Source: a virus. From it: a stretch of 20,651 nt of DNA. Made by a program: the position numbers and the translations under genes. The stretch is from positions 1 through 20,651 of the IMG/VR virus record IMGVR_UViG_3300009370_000209; one strand, written 5' to 3'. This document shows positions 1-7,517 of this stretch, piece after piece. The notes below the pieces were generated by a model that was not told where the DNA came from, ran no database searches, and saw only the letters and a list, made by a program, of their open reading frames with translations. Position 1 is the stretch's first letter. The number at the start of each line of letters is the position of its first letter.

Positions 1-2
1 TC

Positions 3-98
3 AGAAGCAAGGAAGATTTACTTTCTGCTTCTGAATTCGTGAAAGAGTTTTGTGTTGAACCAGTTCAATGTGAACTAAAAATATTATTTAAGGACTGA
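3..98 (+). CDS. C-terminal end of an upstream gene (partial)
   Basis: An open frame enters from the left edge of the window and stops at TGA 96-98, giving the last 31 residues of a protein (ending in CELKILFKD). There is no internal stop. The piece is too short to assign to a family. It ends just before the promoter at 105-132, so it probably closes the preceding transcription unit. The start lies outside the window. Confidence 0.5.
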   Translation, partial: RSKEDLLSASEFVKEFCVEPVQCELKILFKD

Positions 99-104
99 AA
101 CAAC

Positions 105-132
105 TTGACAGGATAGAAAATTCTGTTATAAT
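105..132 (+). promoter_or_regulatory. Strong sigma70-type promoter (family B), extended -10
   Basis: A perfect -35 TTGACA (105-110) and a perfect -10 TATAAT (127-132) are separated by 16 nt, and TGT just before the -10 (124-126) makes an extended -10. The same layout recurs at 1368 and 14603. Transcription should start near 138-140, at an ATG that opens a 10-codon uORF. Confidence 0.9.
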
Positions 133-137
133 AGTAT

Positions 138-170
138 ATGAGTCGAAGAAAAAAGACTCTAAACCCCTAA
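138..170 (+). CDS. Possible leaderless leader peptide (10 aa)
   Basis: An ATG six nt past the -10 box opens a 10-codon frame, MSRRKKTLNP, ending at TAA 168-170. The message would start at or next to this ATG, so it would be leaderless. The stop codon lies inside the 5' arm of the terminator-like hairpin at 166-184. A ribosome finishing this peptide would therefore keep the hairpin from folding, which is the geometry of a translation-coupled attenuator. The peptide is strongly basic (RRKK). Evidence is positional only, and a chance ORF of this length is possible. Confidence 0.35.
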   Translation: MSRRKKTLNP

Positions 171-190
171 ACTAGAAGTTTAGGATTTTT
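166..190 (+). terminator. Terminator-like hairpin in leader (possible attenuator)
   Basis: An 8-bp perfect stem, CCTAAACT (166-173) with AGTTTAGG (177-184), has a 3-nt loop and is followed by A and five T residues (186-190). It lies between the promoter at 105 and the gene at 238, so it would end transcription before that gene unless relieved. CTAAAC occurs twice in tandem (159-164 and 167-172), and either copy can pair with GTTTAG at 178-183. Confidence 0.6.
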
Positions 191-237
191 ATTAACTTCA
201 AAAAAGTCTAAAGAAAACAGACGAGGAGGAAAACCAT

Positions 238-1371
238 ATGGAAACTAATGGTAACAGTTACGAGTTTGATCGTAACGCACTTAATGATGATTCCGTCATT
301 AATTCATTAACCGAAGAACATTTAGAGATACATAACTCTTTTGAACTTCATAAAAGTAACCCCGAATATTACAGAGATACAAAACATCTAGAATATGTTG
401 GTGCAGAATTAGTTCTATTATCAAGAATTAATTTAGATAAAAAAGTAGTAGATGATAATGGAAATAATATTCGAACTCAAGAAGCTCGAAGAACTCATTA
501 TACTCCTACACAACAAAGGAAATTACATGACAGTTTTGCTGATCGTGGAATAGTTTTATCAGAAAAGCCACCACAAACATTTGATAATGAAGATGGCACT
601 GATGATTATATTACTGGTATGAGTAGAGATGTAGAATTCAAAAACTACAACTTTAAATATATTATAGTAGGTAGATGGAGAGCCAAAAAAGGTTCTACAC
701 AAACAGAAATTGAACATGATAAACAATATCTAGGTTTGTTGTTCAATCCTGAAGGACTTCCTTCAGTACCAGCATCTCAATTTGATCTCATTGCATTTGG
801 TACTAGACAAGTAATATCAAAATATCTTAAACATGATTATCAAGAAATATATGATGAAATGAGACAACTTTGTAAAAATGCAGGGTATGGTGTAAACAAG
901 ACATCTTATATAGTCAATGTTATTATGCAAAGAAGTAATAAATCTGGAGCTGGTATTGTTATACCTATGTTAGCACAAGATGCAAAAGATTTTATGACAA
1001 GAAACAAATACATTGATGTACCAGGAAGATTGAAATGGAAAGTTATGTCTTACGATAGATGTGCTCAAGCATTAGAACAATCAATACAAATGGCAGTGAA
1101 AAACCCTAGTTGTGAGATTAGATTAGTCGTACATCCTGGAGTTTTAGGTGGAGATCCATCTGCAGAATATGATAAGCGTATTGGTAAGTTTTATTCAGAT
1201 ATGGATAAAATGATATCAAATCTATCACAAATAATATTTGGCAATGCAGAACAACGATTCAAAAACTGGTCTTTGTATGGTGCAATTCCTAGTGTTGGAA
1301 ATGATCACAACTTAAAAAGATTGAATGTATTTGATCAAGAAGCTGGTGATGGATCATTTATAGAGGCTTGA
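238..1371 (+). CDS. Hypothetical phage protein, 377 aa
   Basis: I do not recognise this protein. The start is firm: an AGGAGG ribosome-binding site at 224-229 precedes ATG 238 by 8 nt. The protein looks soluble, with no signal peptide or membrane segment, and is acidic and polar near the N-terminus. The C-terminal third includes a hydrophobic strand and glycine turn (RLVVHPGVLGGDPSAEYDK) followed by helical sequence. It comes right before primase and the ribonucleotide reductase genes, so a role in DNA or nucleotide metabolism is plausible by neighbourhood only. Its leader carries a strong promoter plus a terminator-like hairpin, so its expression may be conditional. The promoter of the next gene overlaps its stop codon. 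Confidence 0.8.
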   Translation: METNGNSYEFDRNALNDDSVINSLTEEHLEIHNSFELHKSNPEYYRDTKHLEYVGAELVLLSRINLDKKVVDDNGNNIRTQEARRTHYTPTQQRKLHDSFADRGIVLSEKPPQTFDNEDGTDDYITGMSRDVEFKNYNFKYIIVGRWRAKKGSTQTEIEHDKQYLGLLFNPEGLPSVPASQFDLIAFGTRQVISKYLKHDYQEIYDEMRQLCKNAGYGVNKTSYIVNVIMQRSNKSGAGIVIPMLAQDAKDFMTRNKYIDVPGRLKWKVMSYDRCAQALEQSIQMAVKNPSCEIRLVVHPGVLGGDPSAEYDKRIGKFYSDMDKMISNLSQIIFGNAEQRFKNWSLYGAIPSVGNDHNLKRLNVFDQEAGDGSFIEA

Positions 1372-1395
1372 CAAATCAGCATTTTCTGTTATAAT
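1368..1395 (+). promoter_or_regulatory. Family B promoter for primase-nrdAB, leaderless
   Basis: TTGACA at 1368-1373 overlaps the stop codon of the 377-aa gene. TATAAT is at 1390-1395 after a 16-nt spacer, with TGT (1387-1389) forming an extended -10. The primase ATG at 1404 comes only 8 nt after the -10, so the transcript should begin at or within a couple of bases of the start codon. Confidence 0.9.
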
Positions 1396-1403
1396 AATAG
1401 TAT

Positions 1404-2402
1404 ATGTTATGGGTAGATAAAAAATATCTACGATTGATTTCTTCAAGATTTAGAAATTCAAAGTGGAAAAACGAGGATTTACTAAATCATTCGTGTCCTT
1501 ATTGTGGTGATTCTGAAAAGAACCCACATAAGGCACGTGGATATCATTTCGTGTACAAAGATACATTTATGTATAAATGTCATAATTGTGGTGAGTCTAA
1601 AGGTTTTGGTAAATTTCTGAAAGAACAAGATAACGCATTATGGAAACAATATGCAGTGGAGAAATTCTATAAGAAAGAACCCAATTATACTCCAACACTA
1701 ACATTAAAGACTCCACTCCCAAAACACGATTCATTAAAGAAAGTGGGATGTGTCAAGGCTATTGATGCTCAACAGTCTAGAGATTATTTGAATCATAGAC
1801 GTATTCCTAAAGATAAATGGGATGAATTGTACTACATTGAAAATTGTCAATCTCTAAGTCAGTTAGATTATAAGTATAAAGAAAGAGTATTTGGAAATGA
1901 TCCACGATTAGTGATTCCGTTCTATACAAGACAGGGAAAATTGATCGGGGTATCAGGTAGGGCTCTGAATGACAACAAACTAAGATATTTAACATTAAAA
2001 TTTGATGAAGAACAACCACTCATTTACGGCTTACGAACAGTCGATTACAATAAGAGAGTTTACGTTACAGAGGGTCCTATTGACAGTTTATTTTTACCTA
2101 ATGCCATTGCAGTCGCTGGAAGCGATTTCTCAAAATTAAATACAATAGTCCCTGCTGAACAGGCAGTAATTGTGTTTGATAATGAACCTAGAAATCCAGA
2201 GATTGTGAAACATCTATCACATATTATAAAAGATGGATTTACAGTTTGTATATGGCCTAAGACAATTAAACAAAAAGATATAAATGATATGATTTTGAAT
2301 GGATTATCATCAAATATTATAGAAGATACAATAAACAAGAATAAATTTTCAGGTCTAAAAGCAAGAATGGCCTTGAGTGATTGGAGTAGAGTTAGTGGGT
2401 GA
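1404..2402 (+). CDS. 61: DNA primase, T4 gp61-like
   Basis: This primase makes the RNA primers for lagging-strand synthesis, working with the gp41 helicase at the phage fork. The 332 residues are close to the roughly 340 of T4 gp61. An N-terminal zinc-binding domain has two CxxC pairs: C31-P-Y-C34 and C59-H-N-C62. A TOPRIM-type catalytic core follows, with VTEGPID (about residues 221-227) and the acidic strand VIVFDNE (D at about 259). ATG 1404 has no Shine-Dalgarno sequence and sits 8 nt past a perfect -10 box, so its message is probably leaderless. The 3' end overlaps the start of nrdA, coupling the two. Confidence 0.92.
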   Translation: MLWVDKKYLRLISSRFRNSKWKNEDLLNHSCPYCGDSEKNPHKARGYHFVYKDTFMYKCHNCGESKGFGKFLKEQDNALWKQYAVEKFYKKEPNYTPTLTLKTPLPKHDSLKKVGCVKAIDAQQSRDYLNHRRIPKDKWDELYYIENCQSLSQLDYKYKERVFGNDPRLVIPFYTRQGKLIGVSGRALNDNKLRYLTLKFDEEQPLIYGLRTVDYNKRVYVTEGPIDSLFLPNAIAVAGSDFSKLNTIVPAEQAVIVFDNEPRNPEIVKHLSHIIKDGFTVCIWPKTIKQKDINDMILNGLSSNIIEDTINKNKFSGLKARMALSDWSRVSG

Positions 2403-4713
2403 CAATGAAGCACAGGTGATCAAAAGTGATGGCTCATCACAACCGATAAATTTAGAGAAAGTACATAGAATGGTGGAAGCAGCATGTGATGATGTTGCTG
2501 GTGTGTCTGAATCATCAGTCGAAATGAATTCTGGATTACAATTTTATGATGGAATGACCACTAAAGAAATTCAAAGCATATTGATTAAATCTGCCGCAGA
2601 CTTAATATCATTAGAAAGTCCAAATTATCAATATGTCGCAGCAAGACTCTTACTATTTCAAGTAAGAAAAAACGTATTCAACACTAAATGGAAACATTCT
2701 AGAATTTATCCCGCTTTACAAGATATTGTCATTAGAAATATCAATTATGGTGTTTATGATGAAAAACTTATCACATATTATGATGATGATGAATGGGAAA
2801 AACTAGATGATTACATGAAACATGACAGAGACTTCTTATTTACATATGCAGGACTCAGACAAATAGTTGACAAATATCTTGTTCAAGATAGAAGTTCAGG
2901 TAAATTGTATGAATCACCACAGTATATGTATATGTTGATCGCTGCAGTTTTGTTCAAAGAATATCCAAAAGAAACGAGGTTAAACTATGTTAAAAAATAT
3001 TATGATGCAATTTCACAATTTAAAATCAATATTCCGACACCGATCATGGCCGGTATTAGAACTCCTTTACGCCAGTTTGCGTCTTGTGTTCTTGTTGATT
3101 GCGACGATAGCCTCGACAGTATTTTCAGTTCTGATATGGCTATTGGTCGTTATGTTGCTCAGCGTGCGGGAATTGGTATCAATGCTGGGAGGATACGAGG
3201 CTTGGGTTCAAAGATTCGAGGAGGAGAGGTCCAACACACAGGCGTTATTCCATTCCTTAAGAAATTTGAATCGACAGTCCGTTGCTGTACTCAAAACGGC
3301 GTACGAGGTGGTAGTGCAACAGTTCATTTCCCTATTTGGCATCAAGAAATAGAAGACATACTTGTACTTAAGAACAATAAGGGATCAGAAGATAACAGAG
3401 TCAGAAAACTAGACTACTCAATTCAGATATCGAAACTATTCTATGAACGATTTCTAAAGAATGAAGACATCAGTTTGTTCTCACCACATCAAGTACCTGG
3501 TCTATATGACGCGTATGGAACAGAAGAATTTGATGAAATGTATGAGAAGTATGAAAGAGCCTATTCAATCCCTAAGACTAAAGTGAATGCACAAAAACTC
3601 TTTATGGAATTACTCAAAGAGAGAGCAGAGACAGGTCGTATCTATATCATGAATATTGATCATTGCAATAGTCATAGTTCATTCTTTGAAGATGAAGCTA
3701 AGATCAATATGTCAAATCTATGTCAAGAGATTACACTACCAACAACTCCATTGACTAGTCAGAGAGATGAAGAAGGAGAGATCGCCTTATGTATATTGTC
3801 AGCGATTAATGTTGGTCAAATGTCTAATGATTTTAAAGAAATGCCAGAGTTGTGTGACTTAGCAGTAAGAGCATTAGATGAAGTAATTGATTATCAACAT
3901 TATCCAGTGATAGCAGCTGAGTTATCAACTAAGAAAAGACGAAGTTTAGGAATTGGATACATTGGTCTTGCTCATTTCTTAGCTAAGAACAAAGTCAAAT
4001 ATGATGATGAAGAAGCATTTAAGCTAGTTCATAGACTAACAGAACATTTTCAGTTTAATTTACTCAAGACTAGTGTTGAACTAGCGAAAGAAAAGGGAGA
4101 TTGTGATGGATGGAATCAGACTAAGTTCTTTGGTGGACAGATGCCTATTGATCATTATAAGAAAGATGTTGATGAAATAGTCAAACCAGAATATGAGTGT
4201 GATTGGGAAAGTTTACGAGAAGAACTAGTGATACATGGAGTAAGAAACTCTACGTTATCAGCTCAGATGCCCTCTGAGAGCTCCTCAGTGGTCTCTAATG
4301 AGACTAATGGAATAGAACCACCACGAGACTATCTCTCAATTAAGAAAAGTAAGAAAGGACCACTCAAACAAATAGTTCCCGGTTATCCCTATCTAAAGAA
4401 CTTCTATACTCTATTGTGGGACATGAAAGACAACGAGGGATACATCAAAATAGTAGCGATCATGCAAAAGTTCTTTGATCAGTCTATCAGTGGAAATTGG
4501 TCATACAATCCAGAGAACTATGAGAACAATGAAGTTCCATTATCAGTCATGGCGAAAGATATGTTGACATCATACAAGTATGGATGGAAGACAGTTTATT
4601 ATCAAAACACATACGACAGTAAAACAGAAGATGAAGTAGCAGAAGAACCCGTTTCACTTGTGATGGAAGAAGAACTTGAAGATGATTGTGAATCGGGTGC
4701 TTGTGCGATATGA
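2395..4713 (+). CDS. nrdA: Ribonucleoside-diphosphate reductase alpha subunit (class Ia)
   Basis: This large subunit of aerobic ribonucleotide reductase supplies dNTPs for phage replication with NrdB. I chose GTG 2395 because GGAG at 2383-2386 precedes it by 8 nt; GTG 2377 is an upstream alternative without a clear ribosome-binding site. From 2395 the protein has 772 residues. An ATP-cone spans about residues 5-95. Catalytic residues are visible: C231 (ASCVLVDC), N441-x-C443-x-E445 (NLCQE), C466, and the radical-transfer pair Y735-Y736 (KTVYYQNT). The C-terminal shuttle cysteines are C765 and C770 in CESGAC. It overlaps primase by 8 nt and nrdB by ATGA. Codon choice changes abruptly in about 3050-3340, around the first catalytic cysteine. 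Confidence 0.96.
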   Translation: MGDNEAQVIKSDGSSQPINLEKVHRMVEAACDDVAGVSESSVEMNSGLQFYDGMTTKEIQSILIKSAADLISLESPNYQYVAARLLLFQVRKNVFNTKWKHSRIYPALQDIVIRNINYGVYDEKLITYYDDDEWEKLDDYMKHDRDFLFTYAGLRQIVDKYLVQDRSSGKLYESPQYMYMLIAAVLFKEYPKETRLNYVKKYYDAISQFKINIPTPIMAGIRTPLRQFASCVLVDCDDSLDSIFSSDMAIGRYVAQRAGIGINAGRIRGLGSKIRGGEVQHTGVIPFLKKFESTVRCCTQNGVRGGSATVHFPIWHQEIEDILVLKNNKGSEDNRVRKLDYSIQISKLFYERFLKNEDISLFSPHQVPGLYDAYGTEEFDEMYEKYERAYSIPKTKVNAQKLFMELLKERAETGRIYIMNIDHCNSHSSFFEDEAKINMSNLCQEITLPTTPLTSQRDEEGEIALCILSAINVGQMSNDFKEMPELCDLAVRALDEVIDYQHYPVIAAELSTKKRRSLGIGYIGLAHFLAKNKVKYDDEEAFKLVHRLTEHFQFNLLKTSVELAKEKGDCDGWNQTKFFGGQMPIDHYKKDVDEIVKPEYECDWESLREELVIHGVRNSTLSAQMPSESSSVVSNETNGIEPPRDYLSIKKSKKGPLKQIVPGYPYLKNFYTLLWDMKDNEGYIKIVAIMQKFFDQSISGNWSYNPENYENNEVPLSVMAKDMLTSYKYGWKTVYYQNTYDSKTEDEVAEEPVSLVMEEELEDDCESGACAI

Positions 4714-5795
4714 CGATATTCAATAAAAAGAAAGTCAATACTCTCAAACAGCCAATGTTCTTTGGCGAACAACTCAACACACAACGATATGATGATTTCA
4801 AGTATCCCATATTTGACAAACTAACACAAAAACAGTTGGGATTCTTCTGGCGACCAGAAGAAGTCAGTTTACAGAAAGACAGAAATGATTATCAATCACT
4901 AGATGATGGACAAAAACACATATTCACAGCCAATCTTAAATATCAGACAATGTTAGATAGTGTACAAGGGAGAGGACCAGCGTTAGCGTTACTCCCTCAT
5001 GCAAGTATTCCAGAACTTGAAGGTTGTATCATTGCATGGGACTTCATGGAATCTATTCATAGTCGTAGTTATACTTACATCATGAAGAATCTATATCCTG
5101 ATCCAAGTGAAGTGTTTGATACAATACTAGACACAAAAGAGATAATCAGTCGAGCTGAATCAGTCACTAAATGTTATGATGATTTCATTGACTACGCTAA
5201 ACGAACTAAAAGAAACACACACGAACTCAAGAAACGATTCTATAAGATGTTAATCAGTATCAATATACTAGAAGGGATACGATTTTATGTGTCTTTCGCT
5301 TGTTCATTCGGTTTTGGAGAGTTGAGACTTATGGAAGGATCTGCAAAGATCATTTCTCTGATCGCTCGAGATGAGTCTCAACATCTCGCCATCACCCAAC
5401 ACATTATCAAGAACTATCAAAACAACGAGAAAGATAAACAGATGTTGAAAGTCATGAAACAATGTGAAGATGAAGTCTATCAAATGTATAGTGAGGCAGT
5501 CGAAGAAGAAAAACAATGGGCAAAGTACTTAATGAAAGACGGATCTATGATTGGACTGTCTGAAACATTACTAGGGAACTATGTAGAATGGATCGCTAAC
5601 AAGAGATTACGAGCCATAGGACTTGATCCACTATACGACAGACCGATACGAACAAATCCACTACCATGGACTCAACATTGGTTGTCTAGTCGAGGATTAC
5701 AGAACGCCCCACAAGAGACTGAAATAGAGTCATATATAATAGGGGGAATCAAACAAGACATCAAGGAAGATACGTTTGAACAATTTAAATTATAA
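4710..5795 (+). CDS. nrdB: Ribonucleoside-diphosphate reductase beta subunit (class Ia)
   Basis: This is the radical-generating small subunit, holding the diiron-tyrosyl cofactor used by NrdA. ATG 4710 overlaps the nrdA stop as ATGA; an in-frame TTG at 4701 is less likely. The 361 residues include every family landmark: the Asp ligand in YQTMLDS, the Glu and His ligands and radical Tyr in ESIHSRSYT, the Glu ligand in LEGIRFYVSFACSFGF, and the final Glu and His ligands in RDESQHLAITQH. The radical tyrosine is present, so this is a classical class Ia subunit. No thioredoxin or glutaredoxin partner lies in this window. Confidence 0.96.
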   Translation: MTIFNKKKVNTLKQPMFFGEQLNTQRYDDFKYPIFDKLTQKQLGFFWRPEEVSLQKDRNDYQSLDDGQKHIFTANLKYQTMLDSVQGRGPALALLPHASIPELEGCIIAWDFMESIHSRSYTYIMKNLYPDPSEVFDTILDTKEIISRAESVTKCYDDFIDYAKRTKRNTHELKKRFYKMLISINILEGIRFYVSFACSFGFGELRLMEGSAKIISLIARDESQHLAITQHIIKNYQNNEKDKQMLKVMKQCEDEVYQMYSEAVEEEKQWAKYLMKDGSMIGLSETLLGNYVEWIANKRLRAIGLDPLYDRPIRTNPLPWTQHWLSSRGLQNAPQETEIESYIIGGIKQDIKEDTFEQFKL

Positions 5796-5804
5796 GGAGA
5801 TAAT

Positions 5805-5918
5805 ATGAAAGAAAGATGGAATAGAATAATGAATAAAAAATTTCACATTGGATGGGTTTTCGGATTCTTATTAGTGTGTATATCATTATGCATATTTGCA
5901 CTATCGAGATTAGTATGA
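5805..5918 (+). CDS. 37-aa single-span membrane peptide
   Basis: ATG 5805 follows AAGGAG (5794-5799) at 5 nt, a good ribosome-binding site. The 37 residues have a basic N-terminus (MKERWNRIMNKK) and one hydrophobic span of about 18 residues (WVFGFLLVCISLCIFALS), so an inner-membrane peptide with its N-terminus in the cytoplasm is likely. Its TGA overlaps the next ATG as ATGA. It opens a chain of coupled tiny genes after nrdB. The function is unknown; a part in lysis or membrane remodelling is possible but unsupported. Confidence 0.6.
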   Translation: MKERWNRIMNKKFHIGWVFGFLLVCISLCIFALSRLV

Positions 5919-6004
5919 ACAAAGCCTTAAAGATTATATTCATAATCAGTAGTGTTTTATACTTTGTTTCATGTAGTGGAGTAATTTACTTTAATTTAAC
6001 ATGA
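5915..6004 (+). CDS. 29-aa lipoprotein-like or membrane peptide
   Basis: This 29-residue frame is coupled on both sides by ATGA overlaps (5915-5918 and 6001-6004). It has a short basic start (MNKALK), a hydrophobic stretch, and YFVSC, which resembles a lipobox. Processing there would leave a lipid-anchored peptide of only ten residues. Read without cleavage, it is a single-span membrane peptide. The exact junctions favour a real gene; its function is unknown. Confidence 0.5.
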   Translation: MNKALKIIFIISSVLYFVSCSGVIYFNLT

Positions 6005-6174
6005 TTGATTACTTTGACAAACGAGATATGACTTGTGAAGAATGTGGTTCCATATTCGAAGTCAAACATGAGATGGGAGTTGAATACATTCCACAATATT
6101 GTGTCTTTTGTAGTGGTGAAATACTGCCAAGAGAAGAACGTATAGATTACGATCAAGAACCCTTATTGAACTAA
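6001..6174 (+). CDS. 57-aa zinc-ribbon protein
   Basis: The frame starts in an ATGA overlap with the previous peptide and ends in a TAATG junction with the next gene. Two CxxC pairs, TCEEC near residues 11-15 and YCVFC near residues 33-37, are spaced as in a zinc ribbon. It is otherwise acidic and has no membrane segment, so it is probably cytoplasmic. Zinc ribbons this small often bind nucleic acid or a protein partner, but nothing here shows which. A second small zinc ribbon lies in the minus-strand cluster at 8507-8635. Confidence 0.65.
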   Translation: MIDYFDKRDMTCEECGSIFEVKHEMGVEYIPQYCVFCSGEILPREERIDYDQEPLLN

Positions 6175-6479
6175 TGTCATCAATCAACTCTACTCTTAAA
6201 CGCTCTCTAATCGTCTGTATTTCGCTCTTAACACTACTCTTGACATCATGTTCCCCATTAGAAGTACTACCAGGACTCTGTTATACAGATAAAGAGGGAA
6301 CGTATTTGTGTCGCACCGAACAGTCAATAACACGCAGTGCTGACGAGACTAAATATTCATTAGACTGTAACAAGTATGGACTCATAGAATATTGTGACGG
6401 ATTAACTAAACAAAGTATGAAATGTATTTGTGTTAATCACAATGATATGAGTAGAGTTACAGATTTTCTATGGAGATAA
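6174..6479 (+). CDS. Putative phage lipoprotein, 101 aa
   Basis: The N-terminus is a clear lipoprotein signal: a basic region (TLKR), a hydrophobic run (SLIVCISLLTLLL) and the lipobox LTSC at about residues 23-26. The mature domain is small and cysteine-rich, with five further cysteines, which suits an oxidising periplasm. It would be anchored to the outer or inner membrane. Phage lipoproteins of this size include outer-membrane spanins and superinfection-exclusion factors; the sequence does not decide between them. It starts at a TAATG junction with the zinc-ribbon gene. Confidence 0.7.
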   Translation: MSSINSTLKRSLIVCISLLTLLLTSCSPLEVLPGLCYTDKEGTYLCRTEQSITRSADETKYSLDCNKYGLIEYCDGLTKQSMKCICVNHNDMSRVTDFLWR

Positions 6480-6480
6480 C

Positions 6481-6720
6481 ATGAGAGTACGAAACAAAGA
6501 ACATCAGAGTTTAGGCATCAAAGAACTAAAAGAGTTATGTGATGATTTCCCTAATGATCAACAGTTAGGTGAAGAAGTAAGAAGAATCAAAAACGATAGT
6601 CAACTCAGACACGAACAAAAAGTATTCGGCGCAACAGTCAATAACTCGAAGAGCCAACGAGCTACGAGCCTAATCTACGAAGACAATCCATCAGATATCG
6701 AGAGAGAATACGAAACATGA
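6481..6720 (+). CDS. Hypothetical protein, 79 aa
   Basis: I do not recognise this protein. ATG 6481 follows GGAG (6472-6475), and the gene ends in an ATGA overlap with the next one. It is highly charged and mostly helical in appearance, with no cysteine motif, signal peptide or membrane span. It lies between the lipoprotein gene and the ribbon-helix-helix gene in one co-directional chain. Confidence 0.6.
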   Translation: MRVRNKEHQSLGIKELKELCDDFPNDQQLGEEVRRIKNDSQLRHEQKVFGATVNNSKSQRATSLIYEDNPSDIEREYET

Positions 6721-6935
6721 AAAGATATACTGAAAGTGTTAATCTACGATTTGAAGTAGGAATTATAGAGATGTTAGATGAAATCTTAGAGAATGATTGG
6801 TGTAAGAATCAAGATTTCAATAGAAGTGATCTTATAAGACACATGATTAGACTAGGTATCAAGAACTTTCACAATAGTCAACCCAAACAACGAGAATTTA
6901 TACAAGATGGTCAAACATATATCGAAAATCATTAA
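6717..6935 (+). CDS. Ribbon-helix-helix (Arc/CopG-type) DNA-binding protein
   Basis: The 72-residue protein fits the ribbon-helix-helix pattern: a short N-terminal strand with alternating hydrophobics (ESVNLRFEV), helix 1 (IIEMLDEILEN), a turn, then a second helix after NRSDLIRHMIRLGIK. RHH proteins bind DNA as dimers through the paired strands and usually repress promoters. It could act on the repeated promoter dyads found elsewhere in this window, but that is speculation. ATG 6717 overlaps the preceding stop (ATGA), and the 3' end overlaps the next gene. Confidence 0.65.
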   Translation: MKRYTESVNLRFEVGIIEMLDEILENDWCKNQDFNRSDLIRHMIRLGIKNFHNSQPKQREFIQDGQTYIENH

Positions 6936-7104
6936 AGAGACTGAACTGTATAAAGAGAATGAGAGAAGAAAGTTCGAAGAATTTCTTCCAGGTGTCTCGA
7001 AAGTCTTACTGAGTATAGGTTTCGAAGGTTTACCAATTAGAACACCAAAAAAGTCTCAAAAAGACGCGTTTGATCGAAAGAACGAAGCCGCTAGTGAAAC
7101 GTAG
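6907..7104 (+). CDS. Hypothetical protein, 65 aa
   Basis: I do not recognise this protein. ATG 6907 lies within the 3' end of the ribbon-helix-helix gene, a 29-nt overlap. It has a charged helical N-terminus (about residues 5-28), a short hydrophobic segment (VSKVLLSIGFEGLPI) and a basic tail. No ribosome-binding site is evident, so translation would depend on coupling. The 3' end overlaps the GIY-YIG frame. Confidence 0.45.
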   Translation: MVKHISKIIKETELYKENERRKFEEFLPGVSKVLLSIGFEGLPIRTPKKSQKDAFDRKNEAASET

Positions 7105-7459
7105 AAAGAAAAAGACTCTCCAGAAGAAAGAACACAGAGTTTATTGTACTTATTTTCCTGATGGCAGATACTACATAGGGTATTCGTGCAAGCCTGAGAA
7201 GCAATGGGACAAGTACTATGGGTCATCACGCGAGATAAGAGAGTACACTACAGTAGAACATCATGAGCTTAAGAAAGAGCTTATAGTGACATACAACAAT
7301 AAGAATCAAGCCAAGTTACAAGAGATGTTATTACAACTACAGCATAGATATGATGACAACTGTATCAACGACATGATTCACATAAGACTAAGACTGAAGT
7401 ACTTACAAGACTTTGAACCAGTAGACTGGACACCGAAGAACTACAAATCAATAACTTAG
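7070..7459 (+). CDS. GIY-YIG family endonuclease (probable homing type)
   Basis: The domain core reads RVYCTYFPDGRYYIGYS, where VYC takes the place of GIY and YIG is exact (about residues 23-39), followed by KYYGSSREI (about 48-56) as in Seg-like and other phage GIY-YIG nucleases. A conserved-type Glu may be the one in KLQEMLLQLQ. The family makes DNA breaks, often as free-standing homing enzymes that spread between related phages. At 129 aa it is little more than the catalytic module with a basic N-terminal arm. The start is uncertain: TTG 7070 or GTG 7094, neither with a clear ribosome-binding site. It is the last gene before a large non-coding region. Confidence 0.7.
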   Translation: MIERTKPLVKRRKKKTLQKKEHRVYCTYFPDGRYYIGYSCKPEKQWDKYYGSSREIREYTTVEHHELKKELIVTYNNKNQAKLQEMLLQLQHRYDDNCINDMIHIRLRLKYLQDFEPVDWTPKNYKSIT

Positions 7460-7504
7460 ACATCATTCTTATCAATACAACATCTCCGACTTATAACTAA
7501 AAGT

Positions 7505-7510
7505 TATAAT
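7505..7510 (+). promoter_or_regulatory. Possible -10 box for a non-coding RNA
   Basis: A perfect TATAAT ends 7 nt before the GC-rich structured segment that begins at 7518. It lies in the right arm of an 8-bp inverted repeat, TTATAACT (7491-7498) and AGTTATAA (7502-7509). No convincing -35 is seen 16-18 nt upstream, so activity would need an activator or another sigma factor. It may be chance in AT-rich DNA. Confidence 0.35.
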
Positions 7511-7517
7511 ACTATCA

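Noticed and set aside
1807-2413. Minus-strand ORFs (70 and 117 aa) opposite primase
   Set aside because: They are antisense to a well-supported gene, with no promoter, ribosome-binding site or recognisable product.
2987-3352. 121-aa plus-strand ORF inside nrdA
   Set aside because: It lies wholly within nrdA in another frame. Its openness follows from the local change in composition; nrdA itself carries all catalytic motifs across the same bases.
4547-4819. Minus-strand ORFs (90 and 60 aa) at the nrdA/nrdB junction
   Set aside because: They overlap each other and two certain genes, and have composition expected of shadows.
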